A stretch of DNA of 64,000 nucleotides from an uncultured Litoreibacter sp. (GTDB lineage Bacteria; Pseudomonadota; Alphaproteobacteria; Rhodobacterales; Rhodobacteraceae). This document shows positions 7,804 to 16,202 of this stretch, in pieces. Each line of letters opens with the position of its first letter. The stretch's first letter is position 1. The stretch spans positions 620,001 to 684,000 of the forward strand of contig CANNGL010000002.1 in NCBI GenBank assembly GCA_947504205.1, written 5' to 3'. The translations under genes and the position numbers were made by a program. Under the pieces are notes generated by a model, which saw nothing but the letters and a program-made list of their open reading frames with translations, made no database searches and had not been told where the DNA came from.

Positions 7804-7935
7804 GGCACCTGGGACACCATCGTTTCATGCACCGACAAGAAGCGCTGGCGCGGTCTCAGGGCTGGGCACACGCGAAACCCCCGCGATGCGCTCGTCCATT
7901 CGATTGGATTTTGGGTGTCGTGGGGGGAGTAGAGG

Positions 7936-8598
7936 TCAGATGTCCCACTCGCCGACCACGCACCCGAACAGGGGGACCACGTTGCCCACGGGCTCCTTCG
8001 GTTCGGCGGCCAACGCCTCTGGCGGCTCGTCGCCGGGATCGGCAACGTCCGGCACCTTTTCGGTGGGCGGGACCTCCATCGGTGTCTCGTCCTGCGGTGC
8101 CTCGTCCCCGAGGTCGGCCGCTGGCCAGGTGCAGTGCGGGCCCGGTCCTCCGACGGGCGTGCGGCTCACGCGCAGCGCGATCTCCTCCAACCCGTTCGCC
8201 AGGCACCAGGCGGCGCAGTCGCGCCGCGCCGCACCGTCCGCGAAGGGCAGGCCGACGCAGTCGGTCACGGCGACGCCGTCCACCATCATGACGGTCGACG
8301 TGAACACCGCGTGCGCCGTGCCTGCGGTCGGCTCCCAGAGCGCCGTGCCGTGGGCGCTCCAGTCGGGCGGCGCCACGAAGGAGACCTGCACCTGTTCTTC
8401 GTCGGTGGGGGACACGACCCCGCGCGCCGATGCGGCCTCGGCCGCCTCCCAGTCGTCTTCGGCCAGTGCGGCCCTGGCGGCGGCGACCCGCACCGCGTCC
8501 GTCGCGAAAGGGAGGTCGTCCCGCGCGCCGGTCGCGTCCGCCTCGATCCCGTCCACGAGCGCGGTGCCGTCCTCGAACAGGTATACGGTCCTAGTCAT
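7936..8598 (-). CDS. Hypothetical acidic protein next to terminase-like gene
   Basis: The likely start is the ATG at 8598 (MTRTVYLFEDGTALVDG, 220 residues), which overlaps the stop of the upstream gene; the longer frame adds only arginine-rich residues. The first 140 residues look like a mixed alpha/beta domain; the last 60 are a proline- and glutamate-rich linker with repeated PxxE segments, ending VVPLFGCVVGEWDI. No named family. Co-transcribed with the small-terminase-like gene, so it may act in packaging or replication of the element. Confidence 0.58.
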   Translation of the reverse strand: MTRTVYLFEDGTALVDGIEADATGARDDLPFATDAVRVAAARAALAEDDWEAAEAASARGVVSPTDEEQVQVSFVAPPDWSAHGTALWEPTAGTAHAVFTSTVMMVDGVAVTDCVGLPFADGAARRDCAAWCLANGLEEIALRVSRTPVGGPGPHCTWPAADLGDEAPQDETPMEVPPTEKVPDVADPGDEPPEALAAEPKEPVGNVVPLFGCVVGEWDI

Positions 8599-9211
8599 CC
8601 CACGCGCCCTCCCCCTGGGCGTCGTCCGCCTGGTCACTGTCCGTGACCCCCGCGTCGATCACGCGCGCGGCGTCAACCTCGGCCCTCAGCGCCTCCAGGT
8701 CCAGTGGTTCGCCTCTCTGCACCTCCGGGCCGGCAGCGTAGTTGTTGTTCTGGACGGCGACGAGCGGCGCGGTCCGGGCGTTCAGGTCCCGCATGCGGAG
8801 CGACATGAGCTTCACAGCGATCCTCGGATCGACGTTCGAGCAGTCGAAGCGCATGAGCGGCTCGAGGTCGTCGTCGAGCTCGGTCTGGCCGGTCTCCGGG
8901 TCGATCGACGGCACCCACCGGCCCGTGCCCATGTGAAGCGCCGTGGCGATCACCCGCTGCGTCAGCGTCTCCTCGAACGCCTCCACGGCCTCGTCCCACA
9001 GCCGGGCGAAGTCCGGGTCCTGCCTGCGTCTGTTATAGAAGGTGCGGCGGGTCGGTCCCGCGATGTTCGCCGCGTAGGTCACCTGGCCGAACTCCGACAG
9101 GGCGGCGAGGAAGCGCTCGTCCACGTCCGCCGGGATCGCGGCGCGCGTGTGGTAGCGGCTGGGCGCGTTGGCCACCGCGGGGGGCCTGATCTGCATCGCG
9201 CCGTTGCCCAT
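8591..9211 (-). CDS. Small-terminase-like HTH protein (TerS-like)
   Basis: The 206-residue product has an N-terminal helix-turn-helix segment at about residues 33-75: FLAALSEFGQVTYAANIAG, then TRRTFYNRRRQDPDFARLWDEA. This pattern (x-ALAxxGxVxxAAxxAGxxRxTxYxRRxxDPxFAxxWDEA) is known from phage small-terminase and related DNA-recognition proteins. The rest is helical with an acidic tail. No large terminase follows, which is the situation in PICI-type satellites that redirect helper-phage packaging with their own TerS. That role is inferred; a simple transcription regulator remains possible. Confidence 0.55.
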   Translation of the reverse strand: MGNGAMQIRPPAVANAPSRYHTRAAIPADVDERFLAALSEFGQVTYAANIAGPTRRTFYNRRRQDPDFARLWDEAVEAFEETLTQRVIATALHMGTGRWVPSIDPETGQTELDDDLEPLMRFDCSNVDPRIAVKLMSLRMRDLNARTAPLVAVQNNNYAAGPEVQRGEPLDLEALRAEVDAARVIDAGVTDSDQADDAQGEGAWDD

Positions 9212-9766
9212 GCTGCACCTCCGTCGGGCCCACCGTCGGGCCGCGCTTTCTGCCCCTCATAGGGCGTTGATATGGAAGGGCTTTTCGGGCCCCATGACGG
9301 GACGGGTGACCGACAGTCCCCATTCCCATGAGGAGGCGTCGGGCCGGAGAAACCGGGAGGCCGCGTCGTCCGTTCAGGACGAATATGACGTTCCGCGCAC
9401 CCCCATCGAACCAGCGTTTCTCGTGGGATGCGAAGCTCCCATTCAGCCAATAGCTCGCCCACAACCATCTTGATCCATTCATTGCACATATGGACCATTT
9501 AGACGGTCAGGGCGGTCAGATCGGTCGGGGTTCTTTTACAAAGGGCAGCATATGCGACTTAACCAAAGGAACTACTTCTCTAAGCGCATAATGACAAAAT
9601 AACCCTGACCGCCCTGACCATGGAGTGTGAAGGCAAGGATGAATTATCGAAAACAAGCAGTTAGGCGGTCAAGGTTGATGCAACTCAACCCTGACCGAAC
9701 CCAGACCGAACCCAGACCAGTCCGCTTTGTCCTGACCGACCAGGCATCGGTCAGGGATGGTTGGCA
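9212..9766. other. Gene-free stretch with iteron cluster, 555 bp
   Basis: No convincing gene is present. The 3' half of the stretch, next to the helicase gene, is filled with copies of CTGACCG/CGGTCAG separated by an AT-richer part (about 9536-9600), described in the next entry. The part near 9290-9420 is GC-rich with no motif I recognise; it may hold the promoter of the terminase-like run. Confidence 0.5.
9504..9754. repeat. Iteron cluster, presumed replication origin of the element
   Basis: The heptamer CGGTCAG or its complement CTGACCG appears exactly at 9504-9510, 9513-9519, 9605-9611, 9691-9697, 9732-9738 and 9748-9754. One-mismatch copies lie at 9522-9528, 9614-9620, 9666-9672 and 9702-9708. 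The two outer groups flank an AT-richer segment with the run AATGACAAAATAA. The cluster sits just downstream of the SF3/D5 helicase gene. P4-like and PICI elements have such iterons at their origin, bound by the primase-helicase, so an origin is likely. Confidence 0.55.
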
Positions 9767-11185
9767 TCAAGTGGCGTCTTCAAAGTCGCTGATCTCAGGT
9801 ATAGCGTCCTCATTCAATGACAGGCCTTCAACGACCTGTTTGCGCTCACCTTCGATGCGCACACGCCTGACCATTCGGTCCTGGAACTTTCCTGACGATC
9901 TCAGGTCTCGCCAGAAAATGTTGGGTGAGGTTGGTGATTGATCGTGGCCCAGGCAGAACTGGACGTAAGCGCTGTAAACGTCTTCTTTCGTTGTCATCTT
10001 TGAGGCGTCAGCAACCAAACACTCGTTCGCAAAGCCAGCCACGTTTGACGCTTCCCTAACAATCTCGACCTGTCTGTCCTTGATGGTTGAAGGGACCATG
10101 AAGCGCCCCCTGCGTTTGAACCTTCTTGCACCATCAAGGCATCGGTTCAGCACACCAGAGGCCTCAGGCTTTAGGTCGCGCATAAACAAGTCTGGGTCCT
10201 CTTTTCCAAGAAAGCCTCTGCGGGTTTCCATCAGCACCATGCGCTTTGCAACTGTGCCTGTAAGGTCCGTCAGCAGGACGGGCTCATTGGACATAAGAAG
10301 CCATTGGGCGTGCAAGTAGCCAACATAATCGTCTTTGAATTTACGCTGGATTGTCTGGATGTCGCCACCTGATGTGGTGAGCATGATTTCGGTCAAGGCC
10401 GACGTTTGCGCACCACGATCCAGTCGCGCATCAGTGACCATCGCAACAGATTTGCCAATCAGCGATTGCAGGCCGAAACCACCTGATGCGATCTGTCTGA
10501 TCTTTGGTGATGCCACAGCGCCAATGCCCAGGAGTTCGACAAGCATCTGTCCAATGGTGCCCTTGCCTGATCTGGTGGGGCCAAATAGCTGGAAGACCTT
10601 CTGGTACTTGTGCTGACCCGTAATGATAGCTCCAAGGACCTCATGAAGCAGTTCTATCTGCTCATGATCACCATCGAAAATCTCATCGAGGAACATGTCC
10701 CAGTTGAACGGCTCTTCGGCAAACACATCAAATTCAACGTCGGCGCAGTTGGTTGTGACCAAGCGAGGCGTCGGATCGATGATCTCACTGGTCTGCCAGT
10801 CCAGCAGGCCGTTTGAAACGGGAAGCAAATTGCTGGGGTTAGGCAAGTCCTTTTCGCCTTCGTCCGATGGAAGCCAGAAGGGCAGCTCATCCACATCCTC
10901 AATCATGCTCAGGTGGATCATCGCTTCACGGACGTTTGCGGACAGCTTTGTATCCACGTAGAGCGTTGCCGGCTCCCCGTTCTTGTCTGTGAAAGATCGT
11001 CCGTCAAGAATACGATAGATCGCGCTTGTCAGGGCCTTCTGGTCTCTTTCCACGTAGTGGCCTTTGCCGGGTTGATATTCCAACCACATGCCAAGTGCGT
11101 AGATCATTGGCCGACAAGACAAGACCTCGGCGGCAAGATGGCTTGGCGCCAGGTTGCTCAGCGGAGCACGTTCATCAAGCGCCAT
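9767..11185 (-). CDS. Phage/plasmid-type SF3 helicase (D5/P4 primase C-terminal family)
   Basis: The 472-residue product has a D5-N-like region, then the superfamily-3 helicase core: Walker A GPTRSGKGT at about residues 201-209, followed by a Walker B-like segment SVAMVTDARLD and a sensor region LLMSNEPVLLTD (motif C). A winged-helix-like region forms the C terminus. It is translationally coupled to the primase-polymerase gene (ATGA at 11183-11187), so the two together do what the single P4 alpha protein does: primer synthesis and origin melting. The adjacent iteron cluster is the likely binding site. Confidence 0.85.
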   Translation of the reverse strand: MALDERAPLSNLAPSHLAAEVLSCRPMIYALGMWLEYQPGKGHYVERDQKALTSAIYRILDGRSFTDKNGEPATLYVDTKLSANVREAMIHLSMIEDVDELPFWLPSDEGEKDLPNPSNLLPVSNGLLDWQTSEIIDPTPRLVTTNCADVEFDVFAEEPFNWDMFLDEIFDGDHEQIELLHEVLGAIITGQHKYQKVFQLFGPTRSGKGTIGQMLVELLGIGAVASPKIRQIASGGFGLQSLIGKSVAMVTDARLDRGAQTSALTEIMLTTSGGDIQTIQRKFKDDYVGYLHAQWLLMSNEPVLLTDLTGTVAKRMVLMETRRGFLGKEDPDLFMRDLKPEASGVLNRCLDGARRFKRRGRFMVPSTIKDRQVEIVREASNVAGFANECLVADASKMTTKEDVYSAYVQFCLGHDQSPTSPNIFWRDLRSSGKFQDRMVRRVRIEGERKQVVEGLSLNEDAIPEISDFEDAT

Positions 11186-12138
11186 CAGATTGCCTCCCCA
11201 AACTCATCGTGGGGGACAACGCGGGGTCTCCGCTCAATCAGGTGGGAGCAGCCCTGATCGCGCATAAATTTGTAAAGCGTGCCCAGGCCAATGCCATGGC
11301 GCCGAAGACTGGCCCATCTGTGCCGGATTTCCTCTCCATCCGTGGCATAGAGTGGATCACCTTCGCACCAGTTTACGAATTCCTCGCACGCCTGGCCCGC
11401 AGATGCATGATGCACCGCCATCATTAGTTGCAGCCATTGGCCATGATCGCGGAAGTCCTCAACGTTCATGTGGCCCAGAATGGTGCTGATCTCGCCACAA
11501 GGGTGATCACCTTGACCATCTCGCCCAAAAGAAGACGGTTTGGCGATTTTCCGTTTGGCAGCCCTCAGCAGATTTGCTGGTGCCGTTGGTGCGCCCAGCC
11601 AGAGGTCATCTGGGTCGAAATCGGTTTCTGCCCAGGTATAGGGCTTGCCGTTTGGGTGTATTGAACCTGGGGCGACGACCTGGCGACCGATCGTTTTGAA
11701 TTCGATGCCCTTCCAGGCGTCAGGCAAGTGGTCGCGGACCGGCAATGCCGCAGGTTTACACATATAGAGATGATAGCCACCCGATCCCGTAGAGACCGCC
11801 GGGTAGTCCCTCAGTCTCACTCCCAACGACCGTAACTTGCGTTTGGCTGCGGGGATACCGCCTTGAATTGACCGGGGATCAATATCCACGATCAGGTCGG
11901 TTGAGCGAAGCCGTACACCGACGTTGCGGTTGGAGGTCTCTGCACCTGACAAGACTTCCTCATTTCGATAGGGTCGTGTGGTCCACCTCTTGTCCAATGG
12001 GGCCTTGCCGAGTTTGCGTCTTACCCCAATTGAATTTCGACTTCTTGCCACCTGACGATAACCGTGGAGTGGAATGAGCTGATAGCCCCCGGCATCCAGC
12101 GGGCGCATCTGCTCAACATTGATTTTGACATTAGCCAT
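11185..12138 (-). CDS. Bifunctional primase-polymerase with PriCT-like domain
   Basis: The 317-residue product has an archaeo-eukaryotic primase (prim-pol) domain: LIVDIDPR (metal-binding D-x-D, about residues 87-94), STGSGGYHLYM (about 116-126) and GRQVVAPGSIHPNGKPY (about 151-167). The C-terminal part, with QWLQLMMAVHHAS and EFVNWCEGD, resembles the PriCT domain. It makes primers for replication of the element. Its start overlaps the upstream HTH gene by 8 bp and its stop overlaps the helicase start, so one transcript carries all three. Confidence 0.85.
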   Translation of the reverse strand: MANVKINVEQMRPLDAGGYQLIPLHGYRQVARSRNSIGVRRKLGKAPLDKRWTTRPYRNEEVLSGAETSNRNVGVRLRSTDLIVDIDPRSIQGGIPAAKRKLRSLGVRLRDYPAVSTGSGGYHLYMCKPAALPVRDHLPDAWKGIEFKTIGRQVVAPGSIHPNGKPYTWAETDFDPDDLWLGAPTAPANLLRAAKRKIAKPSSFGRDGQGDHPCGEISTILGHMNVEDFRDHGQWLQLMMAVHHASAGQACEEFVNWCEGDPLYATDGEEIRHRWASLRRHGIGLGTLYKFMRDQGCSHLIERRPRVVPHDEFGEAI

Positions 12139-12391
12139 CGTATTGCCTCCCGTGGTGCGTGACCCGGGAGTCGGTCCAGTTCAGCACCTCCGAGAGGCGG
12201 TAGAGGACCGTCTTGCCATACTTATGGAATGGCGGGCCGTACCGCCGGCCGCGCGTTGACCGGTAGTCGCGCAGGGTCGTCACGCTAAGGCCGACCATCC
12301 CGGACACCTCCTCGGGCGTCAGGTATCGGTCGCCGTCGGGCAACGAGGGCATGGCGGCGATCGCCACCGTGGCATTATCGTTCTCAGGCAT
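12131..12391 (-). CDS. AlpA-like helix-turn-helix regulator
   Basis: The 86-residue product has a MerR/excisionase-type HTH at residues 22-70: RYLTPEEVSGMVGLSVTTLRDY, then GPPFHKYGKTVLYRLSEVLNW. AlpA-type proteins in satellites activate integrase or replication genes and can act as excisionase. It is the first gene of the replication transcript (overlap with the primase gene). A good ribosome site (AAGGAGAC) precedes the ATG at 12391. Two perfect inverted repeats lie just upstream. Confidence 0.78.
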   Translation of the reverse strand: MPENDNATVAIAAMPSLPDGDRYLTPEEVSGMVGLSVTTLRDYRSTRGRRYGPPFHKYGKTVLYRLSEVLNWTDSRVTHHGRQYDG

Positions 12392-12437
12392 ATCTTCGTC
12401 TCCTTGGACTTGGACGTGTATCTTCCTTGCACCGTGA

Positions 12438-12494
12438 GACCCGTCGCCGCCCCCTAGCGCGACGGGTCATCTCGTCCTACGAACACAATCGTAG
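12438..12494. promoter_or_regulatory. Two inverted repeats upstream of the AlpA-like gene
   Basis: A 9-bp perfect repeat, GACCCGTCG (12438-12446) and CGACGGGTC (12460-12468), is followed by a 6-bp one, CTACGA (12477-12482) and TCGTAG (12489-12494). They lie 47-103 bp upstream of the HTH gene start on the minus strand, where operators for a satellite master regulator are expected. No T-run follows, so terminators are less likely. The rest of the 345-bp gap 12392-12736 shows nothing else. Confidence 0.45.
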
Positions 12495-12736
12495 TCCTCG
12501 ATGGCCGACGAGTATGCCAACGTTTGCGACCCTGTATATAAACATTTGCCAGCAGGCAGAGACTTGCAGGAAGAGTCTATTTATTTCATTGAATCAGTAT
12601 TTTGCGGGGTTTTTGGGTAGATGTATGGTCCAGCTGAAATGGCTGTTTTCTCCGTGAGCGCCCATCCGGTACGAGGATGCAGAGACGTGATTCTCACTCA
12701 ACGGGAACGCAAATTCTAAGGAATGGATTGCTTTCG

Positions 12737-12976
12737 TTAGGCCAAGGATTTCTGGCGGTGGGCGTCCATGAATGCCCGCAGGTCGACCAGCGAGTAAAGC
12801 ACCCGTCGACCGACACGGTGCACGGCTGGTCCGGTTGCTTCCATTCGCCAGCGGTCGAGCGTTTGTCGGCTTACGCCAATGAACTCAGCGGCTTCATCGA
12901 TATTGAGGTACTCGCGCTGCGGCGACACTGATAGCTTTTCTTCGATCCGCTCGAGACGCGCTATGATTTGATCCAT
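12737..12976 (-). CDS. Excisionase-like HTH protein
   Basis: The 79-residue product starts with a short coiled-coil helix (IIARLERIEEKL) and then a MerR/Xis-type HTH: YLNIDEAAEFIGVSRQTLDRW and VHRVGRRVLYSLVDLRAFM, residues 24-71. Family HTH_17 proteins include excisionases and prophage regulators. It lies between the integrase region and the replication genes. Two such proteins in one element suggest split tasks: one for excision, one for transcription control. Which does which cannot be told from sequence. Confidence 0.72.
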   Translation of the reverse strand: MDQIIARLERIEEKLSVSPQREYLNIDEAAEFIGVSRQTLDRWRMEATGPAVHRVGRRVLYSLVDLRAFMDAHRQKSLA

Positions 12977-13254
12977 TTGCTCACTCCTGATCGGCGTATG
13001 TCATGAGCATTTTGGATGAGTTCACCGATCGCGTTGACCGTCAAATGGGTGGTAGCAGGTCTACTTAGGTCTCTTTGAGCGAAAGAGTAACCGCGAGCCG
13101 TTTTCTGGAAGGCTCCGAAATCTCCATTTTTTTGGCGGCCTAGTGGAATGCACCAAACGCCTACGGTGTGTTGAGCCGGCGTGGCGAAAGCTTTACTTAG
13201 AAAGAACGATGCTTGCCCGCGAAGTATTATGTTGCAAACAGGAATTTAAACGAA

Positions 13255-14883
13255 ATGTCGATTGATGGTCTCCTCACTTTCTTTGGCTTCCTGGCAGCGG
13301 GATTTGCTCTTCTTGACGAGGTGTCGAAGCTGCGGATTCTGCTCCACATTAAGCGACAGCTTGTTTTGTTCTTGCTGGCGTTCGCGGTGGTGGGGTTTCT
13401 AATTCTGCCGGAAGACCCCGCAGTAAGCATGCCTGAGATCTATCCGAACTTTGTTTCTGAATTAGTTGTTTGGGCAGATGCCACGTCTGTTGGCGCCGGG
13501 GGGATTGCGTTTCTCGTCGTGATCAGCTGGGTGGCTGTTGCCCTTTTCCTCTATCAAACCGCGCGGCCCACGGCAGCGTCATTGAAGAAGCTCAGCATAT
13601 TGGCAGAAAGACTTATTACTCAAAAACGGTACCTAGAATTAGTGAATGTTGTAAAACCCTATGTCCCTTTGACGAGCAAAGCTTCGCAGCGGTTGCTAAG
13701 AACGCAAAGACTTCATGACTGGCTCGCAAATGGAGGCCCTTTTGCGCTCGGCATGGACGATTGGTTACGACTTGAAGAGAAATCTCCGGGAAAGTTTGAA
13801 TTAGCAACACGGACAGTTTCCAGCGCACTTAGAAAAGCAGGTAGGGTTTTGGTTTCACCATTGGCCCGGCTAGTGCCTGCCAGGAAAGAAGCCACACAAA
13901 CAGCTACTGACCTTGAAATTTCTCTACTGAATACAACTGGGCTTAAAGATTTCTTGGTCAGTTCCCGTGCCGACTTCATCATCGATTTGATGGTGCTCGA
14001 CCGCTTTTCGACTGAGGAGTTCTTTAAGGACAACGTTGAACGCATGGTAGCTACGCCAGATAGCCACTTTTTTCGTGAAATAAGACTGATGGATAGCCGA
14101 TATGGCGCTGGTGGCTACGTGTACGAAGATCAGCTGGTGCTAATGAAGAAGTTCGCTCTCGACAGCGAATTCAGTAACAGTCACGGTATTTGGAAGCCAT
14201 TCGGCGATGCGGCGCTAAGCCTAATAAGAAACGATGTGACGTATCGAGAGCGCCTTTTGGCAGCGCCTCCGGATGATCCCGTCTTGTTTGATGACCCCGT
14301 GTTTTGTACGGCACAGTTCTTTTCCGCCATGGTGGGCAATGCTGCACGAGACGGCGTCGAATATCACATGTGGCTCATGTACATGTCTTTGATGTCCGAG
14401 GAGCTAATCGAACTTCACAGTCACTGGGATCCAATCAATCAAGAGGACGAGTTTCCCACGCTAGCTATGCGGCTAATCTACGAGATCACATGCGTTCAAA
14501 GAGACTGGATACAGCTGTGGAACAAGTTGCCCGTAGAGAACTACCACGCATCGGAAGCGGCTATTACCGGTTGGGACAACGCTAGCGTTGTGATGTGGGC
14601 ACTACGCGATTATGCGAAGACCGTCCGATACGCTGTCAACAGTGTTCATTTGCCGGAGCGATTTCGTTTGGATAGATGGTCTTCTTACGTGCGGTTTGTT
14701 TCGGAGACCCCGAACGAAGGGCGGTCTTCGTTTATTCGCGCATCGCTGATTAGAGAAGCCATTGAGCCCCACGAATACTCAAGGCTGGGAAATATGAGTG
14801 CGAAACTTCGGGTGGTGCACGATGGAATCGATCCTCTTCTTCGCTATGCGGCAGAGGACATAACTAATGAGTTGGCTCCTTGA
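13255..14883 (+). CDS. Large membrane-anchored protein of unknown function (cargo)
   Basis: I take the ATG at 13255 (MSIDGLLTFFGFLAAG, 542 residues) rather than the upstream TTG at 13213. Three hydrophobic segments are visible at about residues 4-20, 34-51 and 80-100; the remaining about 440 residues look soluble and helical with no family I recognise. It is the only large plus-strand gene next to the integrase, and its stop nearly touches the integrase stop (14883 versus 14887). Single cargo genes at this position in satellites are often anti-phage; membrane anchoring fits an abortive-infection effector. That function is inferred from position only. Confidence 0.7.
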   Translation: MSIDGLLTFFGFLAAGFALLDEVSKLRILLHIKRQLVLFLLAFAVVGFLILPEDPAVSMPEIYPNFVSELVVWADATSVGAGGIAFLVVISWVAVALFLYQTARPTAASLKKLSILAERLITQKRYLELVNVVKPYVPLTSKASQRLLRTQRLHDWLANGGPFALGMDDWLRLEEKSPGKFELATRTVSSALRKAGRVLVSPLARLVPARKEATQTATDLEISLLNTTGLKDFLVSSRADFIIDLMVLDRFSTEEFFKDNVERMVATPDSHFFREIRLMDSRYGAGGYVYEDQLVLMKKFALDSEFSNSHGIWKPFGDAALSLIRNDVTYRERLLAAPPDDPVLFDDPVFCTAQFFSAMVGNAARDGVEYHMWLMYMSLMSEELIELHSHWDPINQEDEFPTLAMRLIYEITCVQRDWIQLWNKLPVENYHASEAAITGWDNASVVMWALRDYAKTVRYAVNSVHLPERFRLDRWSSYVRFVSETPNEGRSSFIRASLIREAIEPHEYSRLGNMSAKLRVVHDGIDPLLRYAAEDITNELAP

Positions 14884-14886
14884 TCG

Positions 14887-16050
14887 TCATTTCAAATCGC
14901 ACAGGCTGAATTCAACTTTCGGACTCCGATAGGACACCAACCGTTCGCAGACCCGCTCCTGGCACTCGCGAAGGTGGCCAATAAGGTGGGCACGGGTCAC
15001 GTAATTGAAGGAAACGTGCGTGTTCGCGTGGTCCATCAGCATCGTGACCGACTGGAAGTCCACCCCCGCCTCAAGCGCATGGGTCCTGTAGGTGTGGCGC
15101 ATCTGGTGCGGCGCGTACGGCCAAGACCGGATGCGGCTCATCTGTTCGATGTGACCTGACTTCGATGTGGCCGACGGGAAGATGAACCCACTCTCGAAGG
15201 GGCGGGACAGCTCGCGCACCTCGCCAAACTCCTGGATCACGAGACGGGGAAGGGGAAGGCGGAAGCTGCGTCCCGACTTGGCTCTGGGCACGAACAGGAC
15301 GCCATCGTCCTCAAGATGCTCCCACCTGGCAGACCTGGCATTGGTAGATCGTAGTCCAGTGGTAAGCATGAGGAGCCAGCAGGCTCGCCGGAGCCGGTCG
15401 TCCATCGCGTCCAGTCGCCGCCAGAGCGCCGGCATCTCCTTCGGACCGACAGCCCAGTCGCGAGCCCTCTCCTTGTTCATGCGCACGCCGCGCGTGACTG
15501 GATTTGGACCGAGGTCGTGCGTCCGGGCCACGTCGTTGTGAAGGAGCTTCAGGACGCGCATAGCGCCGTTCGCTCCATACGGGCCAGACCTCCTGGTGAT
15601 CCGCTAGTGAAGCGACCGGACGGTCTCCCTATCGATCCGGTCCACGGGCAGCTTTCGGAGTGCGCTGAGTGGCCCCTCGACCTTCTGTCGATACCAGTCG
15701 ACCGTTCTTTCACTGAGGTCAGGCCGACCTTCGATGTAGCGATCCATCGCCTCTGCGAGGGTCGGTACCGTCACCTTCTTGCGCCTCGGGTCCTCGCCGC
15801 GCCTAAGCGCCAGCCTGAGCTCTGCCGAGCGTTCTCTGGCGTGCTTTAGCGACATCTCGTCGGTCCGGCCGATCATCACGGACACGTACCGATCGGTCCC
15901 GTCGTTGATGCGCCCCACGTGCTTGTAGGAGATGCTGCGCTTGCCCACGATGAGACGAAGCCCCTTGGCCTCGCTGTCGTAGAGCTGCGTCCCGGCAGGA
16001 TGGTCATCGGCAAGCCGCGAAACGGCGGCCTGGGTTAGTCGTGTGGTCAT
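14887..16050 (-). pseudogene. Tyrosine-family integrase interrupted by one in-frame amber codon
   Basis: Two open frames, 15604-16050 and 14887-15561, are in the same reading frame and separated only by TAG at 15604-15606 and 14 sense codons. Read through, the protein would have about 387 residues: an N-terminal arm-binding and SAM-like domain (LYDSEAKGLRLIV, then ERTVDWYRQKVEG) and a catalytic domain with Arg in TTGLRSTNARS, H-x-x-R in PHQMRHTYR, His in LMDHANTH and Tyr in SFNYVTR. All catalytic residues are present. The amber follows ETVRSLH, in the linker before the catalytic domain. It could be a recent null mutation, a sequencing error, or a read-through/restart site (ATG at 15561). Confidence 0.82.
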
Positions 16051-16169
16051 GTGTGTTCGCCTCCGTAGGCCATGTCTCAGGCCATGTTTCGATGAGGTCC
16101 CGAGAAATCCCGGGACGTAGTATGAGGCGATGATGTCTTGTTTTGCTGGGACCGCGGACCCTGATTAGG

Positions 16170-16179
16170 TGTTATCAGG
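16170..16179. repeat. Putative integrase arm site, right end
   Basis: TGTTATCAGG ends 23 bp before the right core. It matches the left-end copy at 1449-1458 in sequence, orientation and distance from the core. It is also the right arm of a local inverted repeat, CCTGAT (16160-16165) with ATCAGG (16174-16179). Confidence 0.5.
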
Positions 16180-16202
16180 CGGCAATATATCCGTTATTCA
16201 GT

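Noticed and set aside
7616-9262. Plus-strand open frame of 548 codons opposite the GC-rich block
   Set aside because: It runs antisense through the terminase-like gene and two others that have coupled starts and stops. High GC makes stop codons rare, so long shadow frames are expected; its product is low-complexity Arg/Ser/Ala-rich.
9504-9754. Repeat cluster considered as a CRISPR array
   Set aside because: Units are 7 bp, in both orientations and at irregular distances; no 25-40 bp repeats with uniform spacers.
13213-13254. TTG start upstream of the membrane protein
   Set aside because: The ATG at 13255 directly precedes the first membrane helix; the extra 14 residues are not needed and TTG has no clear ribosome site.
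14887-16050. Two separate integrase genes
   Set aside because: Both frames are in the same phase with only one stop codon between them, and each holds a different part of one tyrosine recombinase; one interrupted gene is the simpler reading.
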